Shown piece by piece: positions 32,763-42,110 of a stretch of DNA of 43,083 nucleotides. Origin of the DNA: Nemertoderma westbladi (Eukaryota; Xenacoelomorpha; Nemertodermatida; Nemertodermatidae); assembly GCA_032718475.1 (NCBI GenBank), contig JAUCBJ010007732.1, positions 1-43,083 of the forward strand, read 5' to 3'. The notes below the pieces were generated by a model. The model worked only from the letters and a program-made list of their open reading frames with translations. It was not told the DNA's origin and did no database searches. The first letter of the stretch is position 1, and each line of letters starts with the position of its first letter. The position numbers and the translations under genes were made by a program.

Positions 32763-33471
32763 TTGCTTCAGAGTAAGACAAAAATATTAGAATTTCTATC
32801 ACCACCACTCGAAATAATAAATCAGTATTCTGTTGTTAATTTAACCAGCCCATCTTTTGTTGGTTTTGTAAGCAAATATAAAGGCGTGCCTTATATGGGA
32901 CTATGGGAGATTTCAGCTAGATATTCTGACACTATTGGTCTTAGGTATTATAACAAACGGGTTTAACTTAACAGCATCGGAAGTAAATTCATTGTGGTAT
33001 GAATGGAATTATGAAATTAGTAACAAAGGCGTCTTTCCAGAGCTAGATACAAGCGATAAAGCTTTATCTGACCGACTTAAAGTAAAAATAAATGTACAAG
33101 AAAAAAAATTAAATATTACAGACAAGGAAAGCAAATATTTGCAGTTACAATACGATAAAGACATACAATATATAAAGTTTCTCAACGATATGATGGAAAA
33201 GGTTTCATCAACTGATATAGCAGATGGTTTTGCGATTCTACATCAACCAATTTGGAAGGTTAATATTCCATTTCCAGAAGCAGTTTCATCCACATTTAAT
33301 CCAAAGACATACATCGAAGAGACACCGAGTGATAGAAAGTACAGATCTACGTCTCGATCATCTTCCAAACCCAACAATGAATCTATACCTACAAAGAAAA
33401 GAAAAGTTACAAAATCAAGTGAAGAGATAGCAGATTACAACAAGGAACATGTAAAAGCTGTATCAGATTGA
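32763..33471 (+). pseudogene. Unknown Polinton gene, one frameshift
   Basis: A frame entered at 32763 (KILEFLSPPLEII) ends at 32966; the sense reading continues in another frame from about 32930 to the stop at 33469-33471. The shift lies near 32930-32945. The second part (about 178 residues) is rich in Lys/Asp/Glu, is probably helical, and ends in a basic Ser/Lys/Arg segment (TKKRKVTKSS) that looks like a nuclear localisation signal. It is the gene nearest the left terminal repeat and is co-directional with the polymerase. No family was recognised. Confidence 0.5.
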
Positions 33472-34025
33472 TTTAATATTAACTAGAGACTTTTTTTTCA
33501 GTTTCACACTGACTAGTAAAGGTAACTTTTTAACACAAAGCATGATTATTATAAAGTATTTGCATGTAAAGGTGACTTTATTCAGTAAATATTGGTGATA
33601 GTTTATATTTAATGTGTGCATGGGATTAGGTATAAAACATTCACATGTAAATGCATGAGTTTACACCTGATATTATAATAAAACATTAGCATGTAAAAGC
33701 TACTTTATCAATGAAATAAAAACGCATTATGTACATCTTGGTTTAGACTTGATTTTATTATAAAGAATTCAGTTATAAAAGCAACTTTATTTATGATATT
33801 AGTTTCCAATGTAACAGTTATTTATGATTGGTATAAGTAGAAACTTGAAATATATATAAAGAGCTCAACTGATTCAATCGACCTCATTCTGAAAATATTA
33901 AATCAATTAAAGTTTAGATATTATATTTCATTTGTGTTGAGTAGCTTATGAATTTTTTGATTAGATATAATAATATTCATATTAATTTTAAATTGTTTTT
34001 AGGATAATAAAGAGATGGATAACTA
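33472..34025. other. Non-coding Polinton DNA
   Basis: AT-rich. The phrases CATGTAAA and ACTTTAT recur about five times between 33530 and 33790, as a weak irregular repeat. No gene. Confidence 0.45.
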
Positions 34026-34081
34026 TTGGCATGGCCATTTTGCGAACGTGAAATTTCTAAATGTAATTATTTAACTCACCC

Positions 34082-34225
34082 GAAGTCACATTTCAATGTT
34101 TGTTCTTGTTTTAAATGTCATGTTTCGACTTCACGCGAAGAAATTTGTAACCTGAAGTCACATTTCAATGTTTGTTCTTGTTTTAAATGTCATGTTTCGA
34201 CTTCACGCGAAGAAATTTGTAAATG
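34082..34225. repeat. 72-bp tandem duplication, in frame
   Basis: GAAGTCACATTTCAATGTTT begins at 34082 and again at 34154, with near-identity over the 72-bp unit. The unit is 24 codons and carries FNVCSCFKCHVS, so the duplication doubles a small Cys-rich, possibly zinc-binding, module just upstream of the polymerase remnant. Confidence 0.88.
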
Positions 34226-34249
34226 ACATGAATCAACTACAGGTTGTAA

Positions 34250-36315
34250 AGAAATGAAGTTTTGCGTGTATCAAAAGACTTGTTCTACTTGTAATAAAGA
34301 GTACTCATATGAGAATTATTTACGTCACGACTGTCACCAACATTATTATACTGTTAGACCACCATGACGGATCCAAAACAATACTGACACATCTAGAAAA
34401 AGACTGAAACCCGGTCAAGGTCCATCAATTTTTAGCCTCGAACGAGCTGCATACAATAACCGTTTAGAAATCTATGTTTACAATCTTCCAACTGATGAAG
34501 ATTTTCCTGACATTCATTCATCGATAGTAAAAATTCTCCCTTATATTAAAAAGGTTATTATTAGGAAAACTTGCTGAAATGAATGTACTTAGACCATGGC
34601 TAGGTGTGAATATACTCATGTATTTCATTGTGTATAATCACATTTTTCAGAGGGTGGGCAATTTGAAACTTTCTATTTTAGTTCTTCAGGTGGTTTCAAT
34701 ATTTGGTTCGAGTATATACTGGAAAATTTATTGCAAAAAATAGCTATGTTTAACACATGAGGCTCAGGATGGCGCGTTAAATCTTTATTTAGAGTGGAAA
34801 TTAAAGTAGCCGAATCCAAGTCTAAGTCACTGGAATATAAAGGTCACGGTTATATAGAGTTACCTAAGGTTCTATCAGCTAAACGAAGTATAATAAATAT
34901 ACAAACGGTTGATAATGACTGTTTCAAATGGGCTATTATAGCCACAAAATTTAGTAGCAAAGTGAAAGAGCACAAATACCGTACTTCACAATATACAGAT
35001 TACATGAAACATTTCATTTTTGATAATGGGAACAAAGATTATCCAACAGAATGGCAGCTAGCGATTAAACTTTTTGAAAAACAAAATTCAAAATATATAA
35101 TCAATTTATTACTCTGGGATAACAATCGAGTATCTATATTAAGACAGGCACCATTTAGTAAAATTACTCCAGATAAAGAGTTATTAAATATATTACATAT
35201 ATATATTAATATATTAATAAGAATACATGTAAACAAAATAATTATATTTGTATAACTAACCTGAATCCGTTGATGAATACAAAAGGTAAGCATATTAGAT
35301 GTAGGAAATATTGCGAAAGGTGTTTAACTCAATTCTACAGCAAGGATGTTCTAGAACGTCACCGTCTTGCTTGTTATCAATGTTCGAGTCAAGTTGAGAA
35401 GCAACCATCTGAAAAAAGAACTCACATTAGCTTTAGAAATTTAGACAGAATATTACCGGCATTGTTTGTAATATATTTTGATATAGATCTATTTTGGAGC
35501 CAGTCTGCAACAGTAAAATAATTTAGTCAGAAGCATATTCCATGCACCATAAGTTATTTAGTTCTCCCTAGTAGTGAATTAATTGGTCCACCAAGATTTT
35601 ATTTGAAAACCTTTACAAAGACGGATGATAATAACTATATTCAAGACTTTTTAGACTCTCTACATAATGATATTATCCAATTATATAAGTGGTCGGAAGA
35701 TCATACACATGAAAAAATGATACTAAATGATGTAGATAAGTTAAGTTTTTGGAAGGCTAAAACTTGTTTTTATTGCAACACTAATTTACTGATAAAACTG
35801 GTAAAAATAAACATCATAACCATAATACTATATAGCAGCCACTTGTAATGCATGCAACCACTCTTTATTGTTAAAACGTCACATGTATATACTCGCTGCA
35901 CATAAATGTAATCTATACGATTTGCATTTTCTTTTACAAGTTGGGTTTTGCAACAACAGATATTCCGATTGGGATATAAAAGTTATACCAAAAAATAATG
36001 AATGGTATATTTCACTGAGTATGCATATACCGGTGAAGGAGAGAAAACGAAAATCGAGTTACGTGTCTTAGACACATATCAATTTTTAACCTTTTCTTTA
36101 AGTAACTTAGTTGATTGCTCAACAAAGGACATAGACAGTGAGGATATAACATCAGTTCTACCGATTACTGTACAGCAAATGAAATATTTTTATCCAAATT
36201 TAAATAATGCAACAATTAAACGAAAAGGTATATTTCCCTACGAGTACCTGACAGATTTAAATAATTTAAACGATTCGAAATTACCATCGATAGACAAATT
36301 TTTTAGTAACTTAAT
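34250..36315 (+). pseudogene. Protein-primed family B DNA polymerase of the Polinton, N-terminal part only
   Basis: A decayed plus-strand polymerase gene. It begins with a zinc-finger-like TCSTCNKEY..YLRHDC (about 34280), followed by FSLERAAYNNRLEIYV. The pPolB N-terminal domain follows (34794-35255; DCFKWAIIATKF, KYIINLLLWD), then a second finger CERCLTQFYSKDVLERHRLAC (given here as C-x2-C..H..C, about 35330). The exonuclease region is marked by ALFVIYFDID (about 35460) and later by LDTYQFLTFSLSNLVD and KGIFPYEYLTDLN (about 36220). At least five stops or frameshifts break it. It stops dead near 36315, where the opposite-strand structural gene begins: the palm and thumb with the polymerase active site are missing. 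The first exonuclease motif reads D-x-D rather than the usual D-x-E. Confidence 0.82.
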
Positions 36316-36639
36316 GAATTCGAAATCTTTATATCTCGCTTCAGAATTAAATAGTTTATTTATATCATCAATAATGACTTGAATAGAGCTATGCATACTA
36401 GGAAATAAACTGTATGATTTGGCATCTTTCGCATCTACACCGATTGACAGCGAGATCTGAGTTTGGAGAGTAATATTGCTATACGTTGCTTGATATTGTA
36501 TTTCAGCAAGGTCAATTTTAGCATTTGATCCAACATATAATTCTTCTGCTAAATCAACAGTAAACTCGCTAGGGTTATAATTGGGATATGTATTTAAAGA
36601 GCTACCTGAGACTAGAGTTATATATATATCTATAGCCAT
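36316..36639 (-). pseudogene. Polinton structural-type protein, 3'-truncated
   Basis: The ATG at 36639 opens a frame beginning MAIDIYITLVS, then SLNTYPNYNPSEFTVDL and AKIDLAEIQY. This YPxN...FTV.L...L...AEIQY signature is a recurrent virion-type protein in Polintons and relatives, thought to be structural; I cannot give its letter name with confidence. About 108 residues look genuine, down to near DFEFIK. Beyond that the frame merely reads the antisense of the polymerase remnant to a chance stop at 36238. So a deletion has fused the 3' halves of two convergent genes here, removing the rest of both. Confidence 0.68.
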
Positions 36640-36894
36640 TTTTATTCAAGCTCTCTACTTGACTCGTTTGTACATACTGTATAATGTTAAATATAGACAT
36701 CTGCCGTCACGTTGATTGCTTCTACAGTATATGCAATGGATCAATATTTTACCCGCCTCATTTAAAGCAAATGAACTATAGATATTAATTAGACTTACAT
36801 ACAGTATAGTAATATCATTCAAGTTAATATTGATTAATTATGCGCATATGTGACCATTATTCACTCAATGAACTAATACAGTTTAAGCCTAAAC
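36640..36894. other. Non-coding Polinton spacer
   Basis: AT-rich gap between the divergent start of the structural-type gene and the end of the integrase. Nothing recognised. Confidence 0.4.
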
Positions 36895-37979
36895 TTATTT
36901 AATATGCTGTATCCAGGATTGCTTCTTGGAGCCAATAAACCTAACCAGATACTCTTTTTTCCCTTTATGAATACATTCTTTGAGTTTACGATAATTTTCA
37001 ATAGGATGATAAATATTACTACTTGTATGGACCTTTTGGAGTTTGTATGAATAAAATGAACCATTTATTATAGCTCCAGCGCTGTCCCTAATATCAAACA
37101 TTACTGCTGGCACTCTATCCAATCTGACCCGATGAATAATAAATAATTCACGAGTCCATTATTCTCGATAGCCTTTAGCAAAATCAGTACGAGCAATAGA
37201 TAATCATAATGTATCTCCTACTTTAAATTTTATTTTCTTATGATTAATCTGTCTATATTTCCCATATAATCTATTAATTAATTCAGTTTCATTAAATTTA
37301 TTAACTTCAATGGGTTTCATTTGCATAGTTCTATGAAATGACCTATTATAAGCGGTAATAAGCTTTGGTAAAATTTTTACCCAAATATTATTTCCGCATT
37401 GTGTGAAAATTATGAACATTTTTGTCTTTAATGTTCTATTAAATCTTTCAACTATGCAGCCTTATTCACCAAGTACACTACGTAATACCGTACACCGATA
37501 GTATCTAAATATTTCCTCACAGGTTTATTTAAAAATTCAGATCCTTGGTCGGTAGCGATTCTGTTTGGTTTGCCTTTCTGGAATATTTTTTGAAATATAC
37601 TAATAATTTCACAACCTGTATTTGTTTTCATACTGTAGGCGAAAGCAAACCGACTAAAGGCATCAATACATGTTAATATATAGTTATAATTACTATTTTG
37701 TGATTTATATTGCTGCATATCTATCAGATCTATCATATATATATCTTTTAGCCCTCCTATAAATATTTTAGATGTTTGATAATGATGTCTAGGTGGTGTG
37801 TGAAGGGTATACATCTTTTGACAGCTTAACCATTTCTGGGCTTGAGATAGTTTGATGTTTGCTGCTTTTGCTAATTTTGTGATACTTGCAAAGCCCGCAA
37901 GTGATGAAGGATCTGAATAAATTCTTAACAGTCTTTTGTCTAAGCTCCGGGTTAAAATCGGTTTCATCTTGCGAGGCAT
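36895..37979 (-). pseudogene. Polinton retroviral-like integrase, frameshifted
   Basis: The minus-strand frame from ATG 37979 gives a helical N-terminal part (AQKWLSCQKMYTLHTP) and the catalytic core: DLIDMQQY (first Asp) and ATDQGSEF (second Asp). A stop at 37452-37454 follows. The core continues in another frame with ERFNRTLK, whose Glu (about 37447) is the third catalytic residue, and WVKILPKLITAYNRSFH (about 37380-37330). Further 3', GAIINGSFYSYKLQKVH and a chromodomain-like KGKKEYLVRF..SWIQHI end at 36895. Polinton integrases insert the element and produce the 6-bp target duplication. At least three breaks make this copy inactive. Confidence 0.88.
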
Positions 37980-38030
37980 CTTTTCGACAACCGCAAGTAA
38001 TATGTATATTCAAATCCCTTATAAAGGGCA

Positions 38031-38398
38031 TCACCGTAAAAACAGCTGAAATTTTTTTATTTTCTTTGAAGTTGATGATTTTTTTTTCTCCCACGCAGCG
38101 AGTTTCGCGCCAATGCCGAGCAGGGGTATTAGAAACGGAAGTATACCTCCAGATTGATTGGATAACTTTTTTCTGTAACTTGATATATTTTTTGTTTTCC
38201 GATTGAGTGATTTAATACCTTTTTATAACGGCGACTATTTCTAAATGAATTGGGGGTCAATTGTACATTACCTTTTAGAACATTTAAAGAAGTATTTACA
38301 ATGAGGCGTATTAATTTGTTACTCGTGGCATGGTTAATAAAATAAGTTCTTTGTTGAGGGGTAGCGCTGCGTAAAAATTCCAATTCGTTTCTGCACAA
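38031..38398 (-). pseudogene. Small basic Polinton/adintovirus-type protein, one frameshift
   Basis: The ATG at 38398 starts a 75-residue helical basic part (LEFLRSATPQQRTYFINHA, then NVLKGNVQLT and RYKKVL). One frame over, from about 38155, comes a hydrophobic GGILPFLIPLLGIGAKLAA followed by a Lys-rich end, stop at 38031-38033. In Polintons and adintoviruses a single small gene next to the packaging ATPase has exactly this order: a PxQR..N.LKGNV helix bundle, then a GG-led hydrophobic segment. I infer a single indel near 38150-38165. A membrane-active or core-protein role has been suggested for such genes; nothing here proves it. Confidence 0.66.
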
Positions 38399-38447
38399 GT
38401 CTATTCATTTTTGCGAAATTATTTAAAATTTTTACAAAATATGAATA

Positions 38448-39125
38448 TTAATTATTATTATTATTATTATCGCTACGTTTATAGTCAATGCAATTTTTAA
38501 TGTAACAATTATGATTACGAAATATATCCGATCCAAATCTTAAACGTTCGGGTGTTTCCTGATGTAAATCAATTAAGAAATGTGAAAATGGGGCAATAGT
38601 TGCATCTTGATAGGAATCTTCTAAAAATTTTATCTGCTCGGGTAACATCTGCTTTGCGAAATTTAAAACCGATAAACTGTTGCGTGGATTTTTCATTAAT
38701 ACTAACGTATGGCTATTAATTGACCTTGTACGGTTATGCTTCCCACCATAAAACATGTTTTGCATTATGAAACAAATAAATATATTGGAATGATGAGCAA
38801 CCTTAGTAAATAATACAGTTAAGGCTATACTGGACTCTGTTTCTGTTAATAAATCATCTATAATAATTAATAAATCTCGACTATTTACTAAACTATCTAT
38901 ATTTTCAGGTAGACCTTTGTAAAGGTGGGTAATACCGGGAATAGTCGGAGGATTGCTCCCATAACAATACAATACTCGCAAGGGGGATTCGTTGAAGCAG
39001 CCATTCTTGTGTTTGATTAAGTCGCCGACAAAGGTAGATTTACCCAAACCGGATGGCCCTGAAATAATCATGCTTGTTCCCATACGAAAATTTAAATTAT
39101 ATGGTCCTGAATTAAAGCCAGCCAT
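38448..39125 (-). CDS. Polinton packaging ATPase (FtsK-HerA type)
   Basis: Intact 225-residue frame from ATG 39125. Walker A is SGPSGLGKST (residues about 22-31) and Walker B is LLIIIDDL (about 84-91), with a sensor-like segment ICFIMQNMFYGG near 115-127. Length and motif order fit the A32-like genome-packaging ATPases of Polintons, which pump DNA into a capsid. The frame ends in six Asn codons from an ATT/AAT microsatellite (38452-38470), probably expanded. It is the only clearly unbroken enzyme gene in this element. Its start overlaps by 34 bases the chance 3' extension of the RING-like frame. Confidence 0.92.
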   Translation of the reverse strand: MAGFNSGPYNLNFRMGTSMIISGPSGLGKSTFVGDLIKHKNGCFNESPLRVLYCYGSNPPTIPGITHLYKGLPENIDSLVNSRDLLIIIDDLLTETESSIALTVLFTKVAHHSNIFICFIMQNMFYGGKHNRTRSINSHTLVLMKNPRNSLSVLNFAKQMLPEQIKFLEDSYQDATIAPFSHFLIDLHQETPERLRFGSDIFRNHNCYIKNCIDYKRSDNNNNNN

Positions 39126-39149
39126 TTGTTATTATTATTAAGATATATC

Positions 39150-39596
39150 AATAGGTACCGGTAATATAACATAATATAAAGAACCAACACCTTTACTATG
39201 TATATATGTAACAATTCACAAAAAATTGTTTTCGATTTAAATAATGTCCATACCAAGTGAGATAGCGGTGACATCGTATAAATTCGTTGTATATTTTTCA
39301 CTATATATCGATAAAAAATATTCTGTGATATTGTAAATAACTCATTAGGTTCGTTACTTTTTCCTGAAATGTAGATAGAATTCCGCAGCTCTTTCCAATA
39401 ATATGGATTATATAACTTGTTTACTCTGCAAAGTGTCTTTACTCTACAAATTGGACAAATTTTAGTACAATCATTAATTTCGACATATTGATCAATACAT
39501 GTCACACAAATTCCATGCTTATTAACAAATATGTAACAATCAAGATGTTTTAAATTAGAATAACAAATACTACAATTTGTGTTTGAGGTAGAACTG
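39150..39596 (-). pseudogene. RING-like protein of the Polinton, 5' end lost to a LINE insertion
   Basis: Minus-strand frame with a RING-like cysteine pattern: CSIC, then HGICVTC, then CPIC (about 39560-39440), followed by a hydrophobic, aromatic C-terminal part. The usual third Cys before the His is replaced (VNKHG), so zinc binding at the second site is uncertain. Upstream of about 39596 the frame continues to 39880 only through an unrelated antisense LINE tail, so the original N-terminus is missing. The 3' limit is also uncertain; the frame stays open to 39092, into the ATPase start. RING ubiquitin ligases occur in some large DNA transposons and viruses. Confidence 0.5.
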
Positions 39597-39905
39597 GCGA
39601 CATTTGTGCCCCTCATCGTTTCTGCATTCGGTGGGATGGCTACAGCAATGCGCCAGTTTGTGAAATGGCTGGCATACAAGCTGTCGGACCGCCGTGAAAT
39701 CCAGTACTCCGACTGCGTTTCCTGGATCCGGAGACAAATTAGTTTTGCGCTTGTCTGATGTATCTTCGCGGGGCGCGTTCCGCAACCAAGCAGCCAGTTC
39801 ACCACGTGATATTGGACACCTCCATACCGCTGGTGAAAGCGGACACGGACTGCGGGGTTGCTGGGTAGTTCAGTTACCACTGACAGACTGCTGCGACGGA
39901 CAGGA
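39597..39905 (+). mobile_element. LINE 3' fragment inserted in the Polinton
   Basis: GC-richer than its surroundings. The plus strand reads a C-terminal tail known from many animal retroelement RT proteins: FVPLIVSAFGG, then WLAYKLSDRREIQYSD and SWIRRQISFAL; after one frameshift it goes on with YLRGARSA (about 39765-39790). It interrupts the Polinton RING-like gene at about 39596 and ends around ACAGGATTAATAAATAAT. Boundaries were set from the composition change and loss of the protein match; no target duplication was identified. Confidence 0.65.
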
Positions 39906-40132
39906 TTAATAAATAATACTAAAAATAGTAAATTTCATTGATTTTGTGTTACTGTATTTTTGTATGTTTGAATTTCCCCTGTAAATACTAAATGTACTGT
40001 AGTATATTTATATTATTATTGGCAAAATTATTGGCTGAACGAAAGAGGGTTTCAAAAAACAATTTGTGTTTATTAAAATATCCATTTTTCTTAAATAACC
40101 AAACCAAAATCGTTAAAATGTTGATAAAATAT
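39906..40132. other. Non-coding Polinton DNA
   Basis: AT-rich, no gene recognised. Confidence 0.4.
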
Positions 40133-40579
40133 TTATAATATAGCTGAAAAAGAATCATCTTCATTGTCATCGGATTCATCAGTGGTTATAAGGGTTTCTT
40201 TCGAAATAATAACTATAAACAAAGCCATAATTTCATAAGCATTTTTACGATCTAATTTGATCTCAAACTTTTCACCTTTATTGACTACTATATTCCCACT
40301 ATATTGACTAATAACAATAAAGTTATCTGACATTGATAAAATTGTGATTGATTCTAAATTTCCATCATCTTCTACTTTGTAATCTAAAAGGTAATTAGTA
40401 GAATCTACTTCGCCGAAAATATCAATAGAACGTAGTTATTTTCTTGCTTGTTCAGAAATATCTATTTTAAAATTAGGTTGTGAAGGACAATAAATAGTGT
40501 TACCAATAACAATACAAGTAAGATTATCAACAGTATTAAATGTATGTCTTATTACAGGTGCAGGTGTATCAGAAGACAT
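40133..40579 (-). pseudogene. Small acidic Polinton protein with one stop codon
   Basis: The ATG at 40579 (MSSDTPAPVIRHTF) and the stop at 40133-40135 define a 148-codon frame interrupted only by a TAA at 40436-40438. The protein looks beta-rich (NTIYCPSQPNFKIDI, FIVISQYSGNIVV) and ends in an acidic tail TDESDDNEDD, a layout reminiscent of small chaperone-like proteins, but no family was recognised. It is the gene nearest the right terminal repeat. An (ATT)n run follows its start on the 5' side (40580-40598). Confidence 0.6.
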
Positions 40580-40764
40580 TATTATTATTATTATTTTATA
40601 TAATAACAATTAAATAACAGGGACAAGACAGACAAATAAATATTAATAATATTTTTTTCTATTCTATTCATATATTTATATAGATAATTTTTTATATTCA
40701 CCCAATCAACTAAGAACACGTGTAACGAATAGAAAGTGAATAATAACAGTAAATGAAGCTAAAT

Positions 40765-41403
40765 AGATCTTATTATTAGTAGTTGAATTAACGCATTCTA
40801 TGCTATAGAAATCATGTTAAGGAACTAGAAGCTATTTATAAACATCTGCTACCAGTTGAGGATGAAGAATTCAATGGCTACTGTATAACACGGATATTTG
40901 TCGCCTTTTTCTCTCGGGGTTGGATGGAAGAGTGAGAGGTGAATTGTAGCGAAACATAAATGTCCCGTGTTCGATCCCGGTTGAATATTTTGTTATCTGA
41001 AAAATGGTGAAATGAAATTTAGTTACTGGTGAAAAAATTACAGGTAGAAAGACACTTGAAATAAAAGATATGAAAATACTGGTTGGTGAAACATAGTGAT
41101 TTGAAAAATAGTATAAGTTACCTGATGCTAAGTGTAGATACCTGAGCACCTGTAAAATAAAGGCTCGCGATTGGTTGGAAGGAGTAGAGAGGGAGTTCGT
41201 TGGGTGACTAATAACGCCTCTAGCGGAAAATGCGAGAAGTTACCATGGTAACGGTTGAAATGCTGGCTTCTGATTGGTTTAAATAATAACGACCACTGGT
41301 GACGGTTGAAATGGTGGCTTCTGATTGGCCAGCAGTAGTAGAAAACATGGTAATGCTGGGCTATGGGTGACCTTGGCCAGAGGGACTATCTTCATATAAT
41401 TAT
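40765..41403. repeat. Right terminal inverted repeat of the Polinton
   Basis: Reverse complement of 31476-32100. The outer end is CTATCTTCATATAATTAT, matching the left tip at most positions but ATAAT instead of AGTAG at the extreme. The target duplication CTCGTG follows at 41404-41409. Confidence 0.9.
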
Positions 41404-41409
41404 CTCGTG
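41404..41409. repeat. Right target-site duplication of the Polinton, CTCGTG
   Basis: Identical to 31470-31475. Confidence 0.92.
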
Positions 41410-41583
41410 TGCTTCCAAATTCTGTGGTCAGTCCAGGGGGCCTTTCTCCTGTTTCGAGGGTATACAGGAAATGGTTCTGTAGCTGCTAACTTAACTGCTT
41501 CTGTGAAAGCAGTATAGCCCTCGCAGTGAATTGTTGCCTCAGAGGCGAGAACCTCGTACACCAAGGGTAGTATGCAGAAAGAT
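41410..41583 (-). pseudogene. Upstream part of the Polinton-interrupted LINE
   Basis: The minus strand reads an endonuclease-to-RT linker with FTEAVKLAATEPFP and RRKAPWTDHRIWKHT, then reaches the Polinton target site. The same frame resumes beyond the Polinton at 31469 with TAKDAVKAASRSLN. Upstream (higher coordinates) it is cut off near 41583, where the end of the Penelope-like element begins. Confidence 0.8.
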
Positions 41584-41619
41584 CTTTTTCAGGTAACCAA
41601 AAAAGAGTTTAATCGCCAA

Positions 41620-41675
41620 ATATTTCAACCACGTATAATACAATATTATACTTCAGGCCTTCATCAGTGGCTAAC
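41620..41675 (-). ncRNA. Candidate hammerhead ribozyme core in the Penelope-like element
   Basis: On the minus strand CTGATGA (41667-41661) is followed by a perfect 8-bp hairpin, GTATAATA-TTG-TATTATAC (41651-41633), and then GAAA (41626-41623). CUGAUGA, a stem-loop and GAAA in this order are the invariant parts of a hammerhead core, and Penelope-like elements are known to carry such ribozymes in their terminal repeats. The stems I and III could not be drawn convincingly, so this is a candidate only. Confidence 0.35.
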
Positions 41676-42013
41676 ACGGCAATGCTACAACTAAAGAACT
41701 ACCGGCACCAACAGCACTAATTACTAAAACTACAGCACAATATAAAACACTACTGACCTAATACTGACGCAATACTAACCTAATTAACTGGAACCTGGTA
41801 CTGGTAGAGGCCTGCACTTGAAAGGTAGTACACTAGGCCTGTTTTGAAAATACAGTATAAATACAGTATATAAACCCAAAAATACAGTATAATTAATCAC
41901 GACGACTCAAGGGGACATAGCTACAGTATAATAGCACGCAAAACATATTCCTACTGTATGTAAAACTTATTTTGGAGCCGGCAAACAATACACAATAGTT
42001 AAAACCGAAAACA

Positions 42014-42088
42014 GGAGGCGGGGGGTTGGGGGGGGGGGCGTGGGGGGGTGGGGGAGGGGGGTGGGGTTATGGAAGGGGGGGGGGGGTT
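42014..42088. repeat. G-rich tract
   Basis: Plus-strand runs of 5-12 G separated by one to four bases over about 75 bp. Able to form several G-quadruplexes. Confidence 0.85.
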
Positions 42089-42110
42089 GCGAGACAACTT
42101 CCAAAAACGC

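Larger units (their letters stand above)
31476..41403. mobile_element. Maverick/Polinton, 9.9 kb, internally deleted, inserted in a LINE
   Basis: A complete insertion bounded by about 630-bp terminal inverted repeats and a perfect 6-bp duplication CTCGTG. Polintons are large self-synthesising DNA transposons with virus-like genes. Here the interior encodes on the plus strand an unknown protein and a decayed protein-primed DNA polymerase, and on the minus strand a structural-type protein, a retroviral-like integrase, a small basic protein, an intact packaging ATPase, a RING-like protein and a small acidic protein. No major capsid or cysteine protease gene was found, and the length is well below the usual 15-20 kb, so there has been internal loss. 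Removing the element and one copy of the duplication leaves the host LINE reading frame continuous, which dates the insertion after the LINE. Confidence 0.93.
41584..42110 (-). mobile_element. 3' non-coding part of the Penelope-like element
   Basis: Lies between the stop of the GIY-YIG ORF and the LINE fragment. It holds a hammerhead-like motif (41623-41667) and a very G-rich tract (42014-42088, runs of 6-12 G on the plus strand, so C-rich in element sense). Boundary near 41584 is inferred from where the LINE reading frame starts. Confidence 0.6.

Noticed and set aside
39694-39909. Plus-strand 71-residue ORF and the N-terminal 95 residues of the minus-strand RING frame
   Set aside because: Both read an inserted LINE tail in wrong frames; the LINE frame itself matches known RT tails.
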